Source: Geothrix sp. PMB-07
GTDB taxonomy: Bacteria; Acidobacteriota; Holophagae; Holophagales; Holophagaceae
DNA length: 64,000 bases
Assembly (NCBI RefSeq): GCF_030758935.1
Contig: NZ_CP132333.1
Location: 3,162,992 to 3,226,991 of the forward strand
Reading direction: 5' to 3'
The position numbers and the translations under genes were made by a program. Shown here in pieces: positions 27,895 through 37,154 of this stretch. Below the pieces are notes generated by a model, which was not told the origin of the DNA, made no database searches, and saw nothing but the letters and a program-made list of their open reading frames with translations. How positions within the stretch are numbered: the stretch's first letter is position 1; each line of letters starts with the position of its first letter.

Positions 27895-27912
27895 CCGTTC
27901 CTCCGGCCTGCC

Positions 27913-29253
27913 CTACCTGAGCTCCACCTCGGCGTACCAGCCCTTGCTCACGATCTTGGTGCCGTAGGGCGCGGAGAGCTTTTGCATCAGGGCGATGATC
28001 TCGGCCCCGCGCTTGGTGCTGGCCAGGCGGGGCACGCCGAAGAGGGGGCCCTCATCGTCGATGGTGATGGGCAGCAGCTGGATGCGCTTGAGCTTGCCCT
28101 GGTTCATCACCATGCGCACCATCACCGTTTCCATGACCTCGCGGGAATCGCGGCGATCCCACACCGATTCATTGAGCCGCTTCGGCATCTCGATGTCGCG
28201 CTGGTTCAGCAGGTCGGCGTGGATCTTGTCCGGCGTGCGGTACTGGTAGATGAAATCGCCCAGGCTGTAGAAGATGGGCCGGCCCTTGTAGATCTCGATG
28301 CCCCGCAGCACATGGGGGCCGGTGCCGATCACCATGTCTGCCCCGGCCTCGATGGCCCGGCGGTACATGATCTCCTCGTTGGGCGGCGTGGTGTCCTGGA
28401 TGCCGTAGGCGCGGTGGTGGGTCACGTCGTGGTTGTGCAGGGACACCAGCAGCAGGTCTGTCTTGCGGCGCGCCAGGAGGATGTCCTCCTCCATGGTGGC
28501 CACATCGGATTCCAGCGGGCCCTCCACCTTCTCCACCTTGCCGTCCCGCATGGCCAGGACCACCGCGGGGTCGATGGTGGCCAGGGAGGGCGCATCGGGA
28601 TTCTTGCTGCGGTATTTGGCCGTCCAGTAGCGCATGTAGGAGAGCAGGCCGACCGTGCTCTTGTGACCTGCCAGCTCCGTCTTCCCCAGAGCGTGGGCTT
28701 CGGCCAGCGTCGTGCCCGCACCGGCGTGGGTGATGTTGGCGTGATCCAGGGCCTCCAGGCATTCCTTGAGCCCCTCGGGGCCGAAATCCATGGCGTGGTT
28801 GTTGGCCTGGCTCACCAGGGTGATGCCGGTGCGGGCCAACTCCCACCGGAAAGCCCTGGGCGCGCGGAAATTGTAGAAGGGCCGCTGCAGCTCGGGCCGG
28901 TCGTTGAGGGAGAACTCCATGTTGCCGTAGGCCACATCCGCCTCCTGCATGAGGCGGAAGAGGCCTGCCCGCTCGGGCTCCTGCAGCTGGGTGATGGGCT
29001 GGTTGAAGATCATGTCGCCCACGGCGGTGAGGGTGAGATCGCCCGGCTCCTCCTTGAGCAGCTCCGCGATGCGGCCCGCCCAGTCGATGCGCTCGGCGGG
29101 CTCGACCGGATGAACCCGCCGCTGGTACACGGAGCGGGGATCATCCTTCAGGAGGTCCGGGGCTGCCTGGGCCTGCGCAGGGAGCGCCACCAAGGCCGCG
29201 GCGAGTGAAAGGAGGAAGGGTTGCATCCGGCGCGTGCGAAAGTTCCCAGCCAT
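27913..29253 (-). CDS. CapA/PgsA-family metallophosphatase-like protein
   Basis: 446 aa from the ATG at 29253, which has GAGGAG upstream; a signal peptide follows (FLLSLAAALVALPAQAQA). The CapA fold is recognised by LTAVGDMIFN, AYGNMEFSLND, SQANNHAMDFG, DLLLVSLHNH and VIGTGPHVLRG with FYSLGDFIYQ. The family is named for poly-gamma-glutamate capsule synthesis, but most members are uncharacterised metallophosphoesterase relatives, and no pgsB or pgsC lies here. It is divergent from the methyltransferase gene. Confidence 0.88.
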   Translation of the reverse strand: MAGNFRTRRMQPFLLSLAAALVALPAQAQAAPDLLKDDPRSVYQRRVHPVEPAERIDWAGRIAELLKEEPGDLTLTAVGDMIFNQPITQLQEPERAGLFRLMQEADVAYGNMEFSLNDRPELQRPFYNFRAPRAFRWELARTGITLVSQANNHAMDFGPEGLKECLEALDHANITHAGAGTTLAEAHALGKTELAGHKSTVGLLSYMRYWTAKYRSKNPDAPSLATIDPAVVLAMRDGKVEKVEGPLESDVATMEEDILLARRKTDLLLVSLHNHDVTHHRAYGIQDTTPPNEEIMYRRAIEAGADMVIGTGPHVLRGIEIYKGRPIFYSLGDFIYQYRTPDKIHADLLNQRDIEMPKRLNESVWDRRDSREVMETVMVRMVMNQGKLKRIQLLPITIDDEGPLFGVPRLASTKRGAEIIALMQKLSAPYGTKIVSKGWYAEVELR

Positions 29254-29367
29254 GGGCGGCTCCTCAGATTGCAGAATCGGGCATGCACAATTTTGTTTCA
29301 TTTTTGGCAATCAGGCAAAGATTTTCGAGCATGCCTCCTGGGTCGCACGGCGTTCTATGCTGGTGGA

Positions 29368-29958
29368 ATGACGACGCGGCCCGACTACTGGAACCAGATC
29401 TACGAAGATGAAGGCCGCCCCGGCTGGGACATGAACAAGGCCACGCCCCTGGTGCGGGAACTGCTCGACCTGGCCCATCCCCTGGGCCTGCGCGCTGGCA
29501 GCGAGCTGGCGGTGCCGGGCTGTGGCTACGGACATGACGCCGCCGAACTGGCCGACCTGGACTTCACGGTGACCGGCCTGGATTTCGCGCCCCTGGCCAT
29601 CGAGGGCGCCGTGGCTCGGCATGGAAACAAGGTGGCCTGGGCCCAGGTGGACTGGTTCACCACTGAGTTGGGCCCCTGGGACGCCCTCTTCGACCACACC
29701 TGCTTCGTGGCCATGGATCCGCCGCGCCGCGCTGAGTACGTGGCGGCCTGCGCCGACCATCTGCGCCCCGGCGGTCTCTGGCTGGCCGTGCTCTTCCACG
29801 ACACCAAGGGCCAGGCGGGCCCGCCCCACGCCATCTCCATGACCGAGATGCGCGCCTTGGCCGAGGCCCGCTTCGACGTCCTGCACCTGGGCGCCGCCAC
29901 CCAGAGTCACCCCCGCCGGGCAGGCCGGGAATTCCTGCTGGTGGCCCGCAAGCGCTGA
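29368..29958 (+). CDS. SAM-dependent methyltransferase (TPMT-like)
   Basis: 196 aa starting at ATG 29368. The thiopurine-methyltransferase-like architecture is seen from the N-terminal YWNQIYEDEGRPGWD, the SAM-binding ELAVPGCGYGHDAAELA, and VTGLDFAP. WD-type and DHTCFVAMDPPRR segments follow. Bacterial members methylate small sulfur, selenium or tellurium compounds; the true substrate is unknown. It converges on the plsC gene, 11 nt apart. Confidence 0.85.
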   Translation: MTTRPDYWNQIYEDEGRPGWDMNKATPLVRELLDLAHPLGLRAGSELAVPGCGYGHDAAELADLDFTVTGLDFAPLAIEGAVARHGNKVAWAQVDWFTTELGPWDALFDHTCFVAMDPPRRAEYVAACADHLRPGGLWLAVLFHDTKGQAGPPHAISMTEMRALAEARFDVLHLGAATQSHPRRAGREFLLVARKR

Positions 29959-29969
29959 GCGAAGCCGCC

Positions 29970-30578
29970 TCAGTCCTCCAGTTGAATGGCGGCCAAGGCC
30001 TCCATCACCCGATCCGCGCAGGCCTGGTAGCGCTCCCGCCCTGTCAGATCCGCAGGCAGGTCGGAGAAATCCACGGCGGGGCCAGCCACCACGGTGATGC
30101 GCCCGGGCCGAGGCCACTTGGCCTTGCGAGGCCAGCATTCGTGGGCGCCGAAGAGGCGCAGGGGCACCACCGGCACCTCGCCCTTGGCGATGAGGAATCC
30201 AATGCCGGCCTCGGCGGGCTGCAGGGTGCCATCGGGCGAGCGGGTGCCCTCGGGAAAGATGAGCACGCGGTTCCCCTCCTTCAGCAGCCTCAGGATGCGC
30301 TTCATGCTGCTCAGGTCGCCCTTGCCCAGATCCACGGGGAACACCTGGATGCGCGGCAGCAGCCACCCCAGGAAACCCTTGAAGAGGGATTTGCGGGCCA
30401 GGTAGTGGATGGGGTTGCGGAAGCTCGCGCCCACCATGGAGGGATCCAGGTAGCTCACATGGTTGGCCACCAGAAGCGCGCCCCCACTTTCCGGAAGGAG
30501 CTCGGGATGGACGACGCGATGCCGGAAGAACGTGAGGCCGACGATGCGCATGAGGGTGTGGGCGAAGCGGTAGATCAT
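29970..30578 (-). CDS. plsC: 1-acyl-sn-glycerol-3-phosphate acyltransferase (PlsC)
   Basis: 202 aa from ATG 30578 (an in-frame TTG 12 nt upstream is possible). Catalytic motif N39-H40-VSYL-D45 and the substrate motif FPE110-GTRS identify a PlsC-family acyltransferase. This family converts lysophosphatidate to phosphatidate at the membrane. Residues 9-20 may be a membrane-associated helix. No clear ribosome binding site precedes either start. It is monocistronic and divergent from the ABC transporter genes. Confidence 0.92.
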   Translation of the reverse strand: MIYRFAHTLMRIVGLTFFRHRVVHPELLPESGGALLVANHVSYLDPSMVGASFRNPIHYLARKSLFKGFLGWLLPRIQVFPVDLGKGDLSSMKRILRLLKEGNRVLIFPEGTRSPDGTLQPAEAGIGFLIAKGEVPVVPLRLFGAHECWPRKAKWPRPGRITVVAGPAVDFSDLPADLTGRERYQACADRVMEALAAIQLED

Positions 30579-30716
30579 GGGGGCAGCCAAGAAGAAGGGC
30601 AGGTCAGGAATCCAGTCTAGGGCCTGATCTCAAAACATTTACCGGCGACAAACGGACAATGCTCTGATGCGCAGGGGCGGATCGCCTAGAATGGCCTGAA
30701 TCCCCTGGAGTCAACC

Positions 30717-31679
30717 ATGCGCGTGAAGGCCCTGCTTTCGCTATTCGTCTCGTCCGCCCTGAGCCTGTGCGCCCAGGACGTGGTGCGCCTGGGCAACCTC
30801 AAGTTCGCCCACTACGGCGCCGTGTCCTACATGAAGGAACTGGCCCCGAAATACAGGCTGAAGATCGAAGAACGCATGTTCGCCAAGGGCATCGACATCA
30901 ACCCGGCCATTGTGGCCGGCGAGATCGATGCCAGCGCCGCAGCCCTGGACGCGGCCATCGCGGGCCGAGCGGCGGGCGTGCCCATCGTCGTGGTGGCGGG
31001 CTTCGCCCGGGGCGGCGCGCGCCTGGTGGTGCGTCCCGATGCGGGCATCCGAGCCTTGAAGGATCTCAAGGGCAAGAAAGTGGGTGTGGCCCGGGGCGGG
31101 GCCCAGGAACTGCTGCTGCTGGCCGAGCTGGCCAAGGCCGGTCTCAGCTGGTCAGACAAGCCCGGCAAGGATGTGCTGGTGCTCTACCTCCCCTTTGCCG
31201 ACCTGAACCAGGCCCTCATGGCCAAGAACATCGACGCCATGTGCCAGAGCGAGCCCTACAGCTCACAGGCCATCAACAAGAAGTTCGGCGTGGAGCTGCT
31301 GAAGCCCTACGACACGCCCATCGGCGAACCCATCCGCGCCCTGGTCATCACCGAGAAGCTCTACAAGGAGCGTCGCGATGTGGCCCAGCGCTTCCTGAAC
31401 TGTTTTGTGGAAGCCACCAAGAAATTCATCGACGAGCCCAAGACCGCGGAGAAATTCGTCCGCGAAGTGATGTTCAAGAACCAGATCAGCGCCGAGGACT
31501 ACCAGGACGCCATCGGCAACTCGCCCTTCAGCTACGACATCACCCTGCAGCACGTGCAGATCACCACGGATCTCATGGCCAAGTACGGCGTGGGCAAGAT
31601 GGCCAATCCGCCCAAGGCCGGCGACTGGGTGAAGCTGGACCTCCTCACCGAGGCCAAGAAGCAGCTGAAGGTGAAGTAG
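30717..31679 (+). CDS. ABC transporter substrate-binding protein (NMT1/SsuA type)
   Basis: 320 aa with a signal peptide (MRVKALLSLFVSSALSLCA). The NMT1/THI5-like fold shows in LGNLKFAHYGAVSYMKE, the mid segment ALKDLKGKKVGVARGGA and PFADLNQALMAKNIDA. Such proteins capture sulfonates, nitrate, taurine or pyrimidines for import. There are no monooxygenase, thiamine or nitrate genes nearby and no riboswitch visible upstream, so the ligand is open. The stop overlaps the permease GTG by one base. Confidence 0.88.
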   Translation: MRVKALLSLFVSSALSLCAQDVVRLGNLKFAHYGAVSYMKELAPKYRLKIEERMFAKGIDINPAIVAGEIDASAAALDAAIAGRAAGVPIVVVAGFARGGARLVVRPDAGIRALKDLKGKKVGVARGGAQELLLLAELAKAGLSWSDKPGKDVLVLYLPFADLNQALMAKNIDAMCQSEPYSSQAINKKFGVELLKPYDTPIGEPIRALVITEKLYKERRDVAQRFLNCFVEATKKFIDEPKTAEKFVREVMFKNQISAEDYQDAIGNSPFSYDITLQHVQITTDLMAKYGVGKMANPPKAGDWVKLDLLTEAKKQLKVK

Positions 31680-32497
31680 TGAAGGCATTCAAGCACGCGG
31701 CCTCCGGCATCCTCGTCCCGCTGGCGGCCCTGGCCCTCTGGCAGCTGCTTTCCAGCAAGGGCTGGGTGAACGCCACCATCCTGCCCTCGCCCTGGCAGGT
31801 GCTGGTGAAGTGGTGGGCCTACCTGAAGCCCCTGGAGGCCTTCGATCCCGCCCAGGGCTCGTACCTGAAATGGTGCCTGAGCGGCGAGCTCATCCAGGAC
31901 GCCGCCGGCAGCCTCTACCGCGTGTTGCTGGGCTTCGCCATCGGCGGCGGCCTGGCCCTGCCCCTGGGCCTCGCCATGGGCTACAGCCGGTTGGCCTACG
32001 GCCTCTTCAACCCGCTCATCCAGGTGCTGCGCCCCATTCCCCCCATCGCCTACATCCCCCTCTCGATCCTCTGGTTCGGCCTGGGCAACCCACCCGCCAT
32101 TTTTCTCATCAGCATCGGCGCCTTCTTCCCGGTGCTCATGAACACGGTGACGGGCGTGCAGACCGTAGACAGCATCTACCTGCGCGTGGGCCGCAACCTG
32201 GGCGCCTCGCGGTGGACGCAGTTCACCCGCATCATCCTGCCCGCCGCCACGCCCTACATCTTCACGGGCGCGCGCATCGGGATGGGCACGGCCTTCATTG
32301 TGGTGATCGTCTCCGAGATGATCGCCGTGAACAACGGCCTGGGCTACCGCATCCTCGAAGCCCGCGAGTACCTGTGGTCGGACAAGATCATCGCCGGCAT
32401 GTTCACCATCGGCCTGCTGGGCCTGGGCATCGACACGCTCATGAGCCGCCTCAGCTCGCGCCTGCTGACTTGGCACCGGGGACTGGAGCAGTCATGA
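31679..32497 (+). CDS. ABC transporter permease (SsuC/TauC type)
   Basis: 272 aa, starting with GTG that shares its first base with the previous stop (TAGTG). It has about six helices and the cytoplasmic EAA loop is represented by VGRNLGASRWTQFTRIILPAATPYI. It forms the membrane channel for the adjacent binding protein and ATPase. The stop overlaps the next ATG (ATGA), so the three genes are translationally coupled. Confidence 0.92.
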   Translation: MKAFKHAASGILVPLAALALWQLLSSKGWVNATILPSPWQVLVKWWAYLKPLEAFDPAQGSYLKWCLSGELIQDAAGSLYRVLLGFAIGGGLALPLGLAMGYSRLAYGLFNPLIQVLRPIPPIAYIPLSILWFGLGNPPAIFLISIGAFFPVLMNTVTGVQTVDSIYLRVGRNLGASRWTQFTRIILPAATPYIFTGARIGMGTAFIVVIVSEMIAVNNGLGYRILEAREYLWSDKIIAGMFTIGLLGLGIDTLMSRLSSRLLTWHRGLEQS

Positions 32498-33285
32498 GCC
32501 ACATCTCCATGCAAGGCGTGCACAAGGTCTTCCAGAGCGGCGGCCAGGACGTGCAGGCCCTCCAGGCCATCGACCTGGACATCCCCCAGGGTCAGTTCGT
32601 CTGCCTCCTGGGCCCCTCGGGCTGCGGCAAATCCACCCTGCTAAACGCCGTGGCGGGCTTCAGCCTGCCCTCTGCCGGTGTCATCACCGTGGAGGGACGG
32701 ACCATCTCAGAACCGGGCCCGGACCGCGGCATGGTGTTCCAGGAATACGCACTCTTCCCCTGGATGACGGTGGAGCAGAACATCGCTTTCGGCCTGCAGA
32801 TCAAGAAGATGGCCAAGCCCGTCATCCAGACGAAGGTGGACGAACTGCTGGGGCTCCTCCATCTCCGGGATTTCCGCAAGCGCTACCCCAAGGATCTCAG
32901 CGGCGGCATGCGCCAGCGCGTGGCCATCGCCCGGGTGCTGGCCATCGATTCCCCCATCATGCTCATGGACGAGCCCTTCGGCGCCCTCGACGCCCTCACG
33001 CGCCGTACGCTGCAAGACGAACTGCTGCGCCTGTGGGTGGAGCTGAAGAAGACCATTCTCTTCGTCACCCACAGCATCGAGGAGGCCCTCTACCTGGCGG
33101 ATCGCACCATCGTCATGACCTACCGGCCCGGCACCATCAAACGCGACCTGGCCATCGACCTGCCCCGTCCCCGCGATGTGGCCAGCCCCGCCTTCAACGC
33201 GCTGAAGAAGGAGCTGAGCCAACTGCTCATGGAGGAGCAGGACCGGCACACCCAGGCTGAGTTCCGGGGCGCGGCGGTGGATTAG
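32494..33285 (+). CDS. ABC transporter ATP-binding protein (SsuB/TauB type)
   Basis: 263 aa. Walker A GPSGCGKST, Q-loop VFQEYALFPW, signature LSGGMRQR, Walker B IMLMDEPFGALD and the switch His in FVTHSIEEAL are all present and intact. It powers the importer formed with the two preceding genes. It ends 17 nt from the convergent VOC gene. Confidence 0.95.
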   Translation: MSHISMQGVHKVFQSGGQDVQALQAIDLDIPQGQFVCLLGPSGCGKSTLLNAVAGFSLPSAGVITVEGRTISEPGPDRGMVFQEYALFPWMTVEQNIAFGLQIKKMAKPVIQTKVDELLGLLHLRDFRKRYPKDLSGGMRQRVAIARVLAIDSPIMLMDEPFGALDALTRRTLQDELLRLWVELKKTILFVTHSIEEALYLADRTIVMTYRPGTIKRDLAIDLPRPRDVASPAFNALKKELSQLLMEEQDRHTQAEFRGAAVD

Positions 33286-33302
33286 CGGCCTTCCGAATGG
33301 TC

Positions 33303-33695
33303 CTAGGGCTCCACGGCCGGCTGATACAGCTCCACCTTGCGGCCCTCGGGATCACGGATCCAGGCGAAGCCGCCGTACTCGGACTCCTCCCGCTTCTCAA
33401 TGGCGACACCATTGGCTTCCAGCGCCCGGCAGAAGGCCTCCAGATCGGCCACGCGCCAGTTCACCACGCACTCGGGGCGGCCTTCGCCCAAGGGAGCCTT
33501 GGCCTTCATGAGGGAGAAAATCGTGGAGGCCTTGGTTCCATCGGGATCGGTATGGGGAAACTCCAGGCCGTAGCAAGCCCCGGGTTCCCATTCCATGAAG
33601 GAGAGCCCGAAGTGCTTGGCGTACCAATCCGCCAGGGCCTTTGGATTCTCGGCATAGAGGAACACACCGCCGATGCCTATCACAGATTGGTTCAT
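33303..33695 (-). CDS. VOC-family (glyoxalase-like) protein
   Basis: 130 aa with two beta-alpha-beta-beta-beta halves. Recognisable points are the N-terminal GGVFLYAENPKALADWYAKHFG and the C-terminal WIRDPEGRKVELYQP with the Glu metal ligand. The superfamily includes lyases, dioxygenases and resistance proteins; the substrate cannot be read from the sequence. The ATG overlaps the stop of the membrane-protein gene upstream (ATGA). Confidence 0.85.
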   Translation of the reverse strand: MNQSVIGIGGVFLYAENPKALADWYAKHFGLSFMEWEPGACYGLEFPHTDPDGTKASTIFSLMKAKAPLGEGRPECVVNWRVADLEAFCRALEANGVAIEKREESEYGGFAWIRDPEGRKVELYQPAVEP

Positions 33696-34015
33696 GAGAT
33701 CACCTTCGGAGGCAGGGGCAGGTCCACGCCGCCCCGGCCCCGCGTGGCCAGGGCCACGGCCAGGGTCCAGAGCGGAGCCAGGTTGAGGTAAGGAATCCAT
33801 TCCGTGAGGAAGGAGGGCAGAAAGGCCCAGTGGAAGCCCAGCAGGGCCCAGAGGACCACCATGGTGAGGAGGTCCAGTCCCACATCCAGGAACCAGCCCA
33901 GGGGGCCCGCCGCCGCGGCCGGAATCTGGATGGCATCCACGGCCAAGGCGATGGCCCAGGCCACGCGGATGCGCGTGAGGCTGAGGGGGGGCTTGGCGCC
34001 AGGCTCGGGAGGCAT
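33692..34015 (-). CDS. Small integral membrane protein, unknown function
   Basis: 107 aa with three predicted helices (about residues 17-37, 40-62 and 70-90) and a Pro-rich N-terminus. I do not recognise a named family. It is coupled by an ATGA overlap to the VOC gene downstream and starts 75 nt beyond the end of mutS, which runs the same way. Confidence 0.75.
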   Translation of the reverse strand: MPPEPGAKPPLSLTRIRVAWAIALAVDAIQIPAAAAGPLGWFLDVGLDLLTMVVLWALLGFHWAFLPSFLTEWIPYLNLAPLWTLAVALATRGRGGVDLPLPPKVIS

Positions 34016-34090
34016 GCGGGCAGTCTAGCGGATCACCGACCACCTGGCGCCATCTGAAAGAACATGAAAGAACTAGAAGGTGTCTGCGCG

Positions 34091-36613
34091 TCAGCGCCCC
34101 TGTTTCAGGGCCAGCCAGTTCAGCGCTTCCAGAGGAGTCATGCGGCTGAGATCGAGGGCGTCCAGTTCCTCCCGCAGCGGGTCGGGTTCCGTTTCGAACA
34201 TCGGAAGGGCGGGCTGGCTGGGCATGGGCGCGCGGGGCGGCGCTTCGGGGGCCTGGGCCAGCAGCCGCTGGGCCTTCTGGATGACGGTCTTGGGCAGCCC
34301 CGCCAGCCGTGCCACCTGGATGCCGTAGCTGCGATCGGCGGGACCTGGCGCCACGCGGTGGAGGAAGTGGAGCTGTTCCTCCCACTCCTGCACCTCCACA
34401 TGGAGGTTCTGGATGCGGCTGTCGTCGGCCAGCTTGGTCATCTCGAAATAGTGCGTGGCAAAGAGCGTGCGCGGGGCGCCGCCCTTCAAATCACGCAAAA
34501 ACAGGGCGATGGCCTCGGCCAGAGCGAGGCCATCCCGCGTGGAGGTGCCGCGGCCGATCTCATCCAGGATCACCAGGCTGGCCGCCGTGGTCTGGTTGAG
34601 GATGCGCGCCGTCTCCGTCATCTCCACCATGAAGGTGGACTGGCCCTTGGCCAGCTGATCCGAGGCGCCGATGCGCGTGAAGATGCGGTCCACCAGCCCG
34701 AAGCGCATGAGCTCGGCGGGAACAAAGGAGCCCGTCTGCGCCAGCACCACCAGCAGGGCCGCCGTGCGCAGAAAGGTGGATTTGCCACCCATGTTCGGGC
34801 CCGTCACCACGGCCATGGGCTGCACGGCCGAGAACTGCAGGTCATTGGGAATGCACTCGCGGCCCATCCGAGCTTCCAGCATCGGGTGGCGGGCCGTAGC
34901 CAGCACCAACTCGCGTTCCTCGCCCAGCTCCGGCCGGGTCCAACCCGACAGCCGCGCCCGTTCCGCCAGAGCCGCCAGCACATCCAGCGCGGCCACGGCC
35001 CGCGCCAGCTGCGTGAGGTCGGCGCGGTGCTCCAGCACCAGTGCCAGCAGCCGCTGCAGCTGCACGGCCTCCAGCTTCACCTGGTCGCTCTCGGCGCTCA
35101 GCAGTTTCTGCTCGAAGGCCACCAGCTTCTCGGTGGTGAAGCGCTCGGCGTTGGCCAGGGTCTGTTTGCGAAGGAAATGCGCAGGCACGGCGCCGAGGTT
35201 GGCCTTGGTGATCTCGAAGTAGTAGCCGAACACCCGGTTGTATTTGATCTTCAGGCTGTTGATGCCCGAGGCGGCGCGTTCCTCCTCCTCCAGTTCCAGC
35301 ATCACCTGCTTGGCGTCGCGGGCCAGGCGGCGCACGGCGTCGAGTTCCCCATCCACGCCCTCGCGGATGACGCCGCCCTTCTCCAGATCCAGCGGCGGCG
35401 CCTCGGCCAGGCAGCGCTGCAGCTCCACCAGCAACGGCGTACAGAGCGGCGTGGCCTCAGGCCACAGGCCCAGCTCCGCCACCTCAGGAGCCCAACCTTC
35501 ATCCTGGATTTTCGCAGGCAGTTTCTGGAGGACAGCCAAGCCCTCACGGAGCTGCGCCAGTTCGGGCGGCGTGGCGAGACCAAGGGCCACGCGACCCAGC
35601 AGACGATCCAAATCGGGCACCTGCGCCAGCAGCGTCTGGATGGGACCGCGGCGGCGATCCTCCGTGAGCCAGGCCACCTGCGACCAGCGCCGCTCCAGCG
35701 CAGGCCGATCCCGCAGCGGCTGCTCCAGCCAAGCCTTCAGCAACCGGGTGCCGAGGCGGGTGCGGCACTGATCCAGCAGGGCCAGCAAAGATCCAGCGCG
35801 TCCCCCGTCCAGGCCATTGGTCAGGACTTCCAGGTGCCTGGCGCTGGTGGCATCCACGAGGGGACCGGCGGCCCCGAGCTCGAGCGACACGCCCTGCAGG
35901 TGCGCGGGGCGCCCCTTCTGGGTGGTTTCCACATGATCGAGCAGCGCGGCCAGGGCGCCCAGGGCCGCGGGGTAGGGATCGAGGCCCACGCCTTCCAGAT
36001 GCTGCCAGCCGAAGAAGGCCAGCACCTGTTGCTTGGCGCGAGAGGCCTCGAAGCGCCAGGCGGGCAGGCGTGTGCGAGCGGCCTCCAGATCGGCCATGTC
36101 TTCAGCGCCCTCGGCCAGAATCAGCTCCTGGGGATTCAGGCGGTCCAGCGTGGCCCGCAGCGCATCCGGTCCCTCGCCCGGCAGCACGCGCAGGGCGCCC
36201 GAGGCCAGCTGCAGCAGGGCCAGGCCCCAGGTGCTTCCGACACGATGCAGGGCGCAAAGCCAGCGGGCATCGTCATCCAGCCAGGTGCCCGGCGTGATGA
36301 TGCGCTTGATGGCGCGAGGCAGCAGGCCCTTCACCTCCTCGGGCTTGGCCGTGGGCTCGGCGATGGCCGCGGAAAAGCCCGCCGCCAGCAGCTTGGGCAG
36401 GTAGGATTCCAGAGCGAAATGCGGCACGCCGCACATGGGCGTTTCCGATTCGCTGCCCTTGCCCCGCAGGGTCAGCGCGATCTCCAACACCGGCGCCGCC
36501 CGCACCGCATCCTCGCCCAGGATCTCGTAGAAATCGCCCATGCGCGTCAGCAGCACGGCGTCGCCCGCCTCGCGTTTGAGGGCGGCGATCTGCTGCAGCA
36601 TGGGCGTGGACAT
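34091..36613 (-). CDS. mutS: DNA mismatch repair protein MutS
   Basis: 840 aa, full length. The mismatch-reading GDFYE (Phe-x-Glu) motif lies at about residues 26-30 in the N-terminal domain. The connector, lever (INSLKIKYNRVFGYYFEITKAN) and clamp regions follow. The ATPase has Walker A TGPNMGGKST, Walker B LVILDEIGRGTSTRDG and the later ATHYFEMTKL. The protein recognises base mismatches and starts repair with MutL. No mutL is in the window. Confidence 0.97.
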   Translation of the reverse strand: MSTPMLQQIAALKREAGDAVLLTRMGDFYEILGEDAVRAAPVLEIALTLRGKGSESETPMCGVPHFALESYLPKLLAAGFSAAIAEPTAKPEEVKGLLPRAIKRIITPGTWLDDDARWLCALHRVGSTWGLALLQLASGALRVLPGEGPDALRATLDRLNPQELILAEGAEDMADLEAARTRLPAWRFEASRAKQQVLAFFGWQHLEGVGLDPYPAALGALAALLDHVETTQKGRPAHLQGVSLELGAAGPLVDATSARHLEVLTNGLDGGRAGSLLALLDQCRTRLGTRLLKAWLEQPLRDRPALERRWSQVAWLTEDRRRGPIQTLLAQVPDLDRLLGRVALGLATPPELAQLREGLAVLQKLPAKIQDEGWAPEVAELGLWPEATPLCTPLLVELQRCLAEAPPLDLEKGGVIREGVDGELDAVRRLARDAKQVMLELEEEERAASGINSLKIKYNRVFGYYFEITKANLGAVPAHFLRKQTLANAERFTTEKLVAFEQKLLSAESDQVKLEAVQLQRLLALVLEHRADLTQLARAVAALDVLAALAERARLSGWTRPELGEERELVLATARHPMLEARMGRECIPNDLQFSAVQPMAVVTGPNMGGKSTFLRTAALLVVLAQTGSFVPAELMRFGLVDRIFTRIGASDQLAKGQSTFMVEMTETARILNQTTAASLVILDEIGRGTSTRDGLALAEAIALFLRDLKGGAPRTLFATHYFEMTKLADDSRIQNLHVEVQEWEEQLHFLHRVAPGPADRSYGIQVARLAGLPKTVIQKAQRLLAQAPEAPPRAPMPSQPALPMFETEPDPLREELDALDLSRMTPLEALNWLALKQGR

Positions 36614-36640
36614 GGGTTCCCCGGGTATTGAAACTGCGAA

Positions 36641-37080
36641 TTAAGCGGAGGTTTGCGGAGGGGCAGAGGAGAGCGGAGGAACTCGCGCGTTTAGAATTCG
36701 CTTGATACCACCCTCTTTGAGAGGCCATCGCCAGAAATTCAGGAGGAAGCCCAGCCTCTTGGCGGAAAAACGAAGGTAGGTGAGGAGTTGGGCTTCATGG
36801 GCATCCGTGAGCCGCTCCACGGTCTTCAGTTCCAGGACAATATGATCTTCCACCAGAAGGTCCAGGCGGTAGGCCGCAGGGATCTGGATTCCTTCGTAGA
36901 TGATGTCGAGCGAAACCTGGCGCTGAACGCGCAATCCCGCCTTCTCTAATTCGAAGGCCAGACAGGCTTCATAGGCACTTTCAAGAAGGCCTGGACCCAT
37001 GCGCGTTGGACCTTGATCGCGCATCCGAGGATCACCTCCGTGAGTCCTTCCAGTTCCAGTCCTCCGCTTTCCTCCGCCAC
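36641..37080 (-). pseudogene. GxxExxY protein gene, broken by a single-base frameshift
   Basis: The frame 36641-37000 encodes MGPGLLESAYEACLAFELEK, then RLDLLVEDHIVLELKTVE and EAQLLTYLRF, the body of a GxxExxY family protein (unknown function). Family members normally carry some 20 residues before the GPGLLES motif. These are found in another frame just upstream as GLTEVILGCAIKVQRA. The two frames join if one base (probably the C of a GCAC/CTGGGT context) is restored near 37000. Either this is a pseudogene, or translation starts at the internal ATG 37000 (119 aa), or the assembly has an error. The element is bounded by 38-bp inverted repeats. Confidence 0.75.
36643..36680. repeat. Left 38-bp inverted repeat flanking the GxxExxY gene
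   Basis: Purine-rich GCGGAG-repeat sequence starting AAGCGGAGG and ending GAGCGGAGGA. It matches the reverse complement of 37060-37097 at 31 of 38 positions without gaps. It overlaps the last codons of the GxxExxY frame, which gives the protein an atypical Pro/Ser-rich C-terminus. Confidence 0.8.
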
Positions 37081-37097
37081 TCCGCTCTTCTCCGCTT
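37060..37097. repeat. Right 38-bp inverted repeat flanking the GxxExxY gene
   Basis: Pyrimidine-rich on this strand. Its reverse complement starts AAGCGGAGAAG and ends AAAGCGGAGGA, pairing with 36643-36680 (31/38). It overlaps the 5' end of the broken GxxExxY frame. Confidence 0.8.
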
Positions 37098-37154
37098 CCA
37101 GATTTCATTTCGCAGGGTGCTCCAGAGATCCATGAGCTTCTGATCTTCCCACAC

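Noticed and set aside
34064-36631. An 855-codon plus-strand frame opposite mutS
   Set aside because: Gln/Arg/His-rich nonsense composition; MutS on the other strand is complete.
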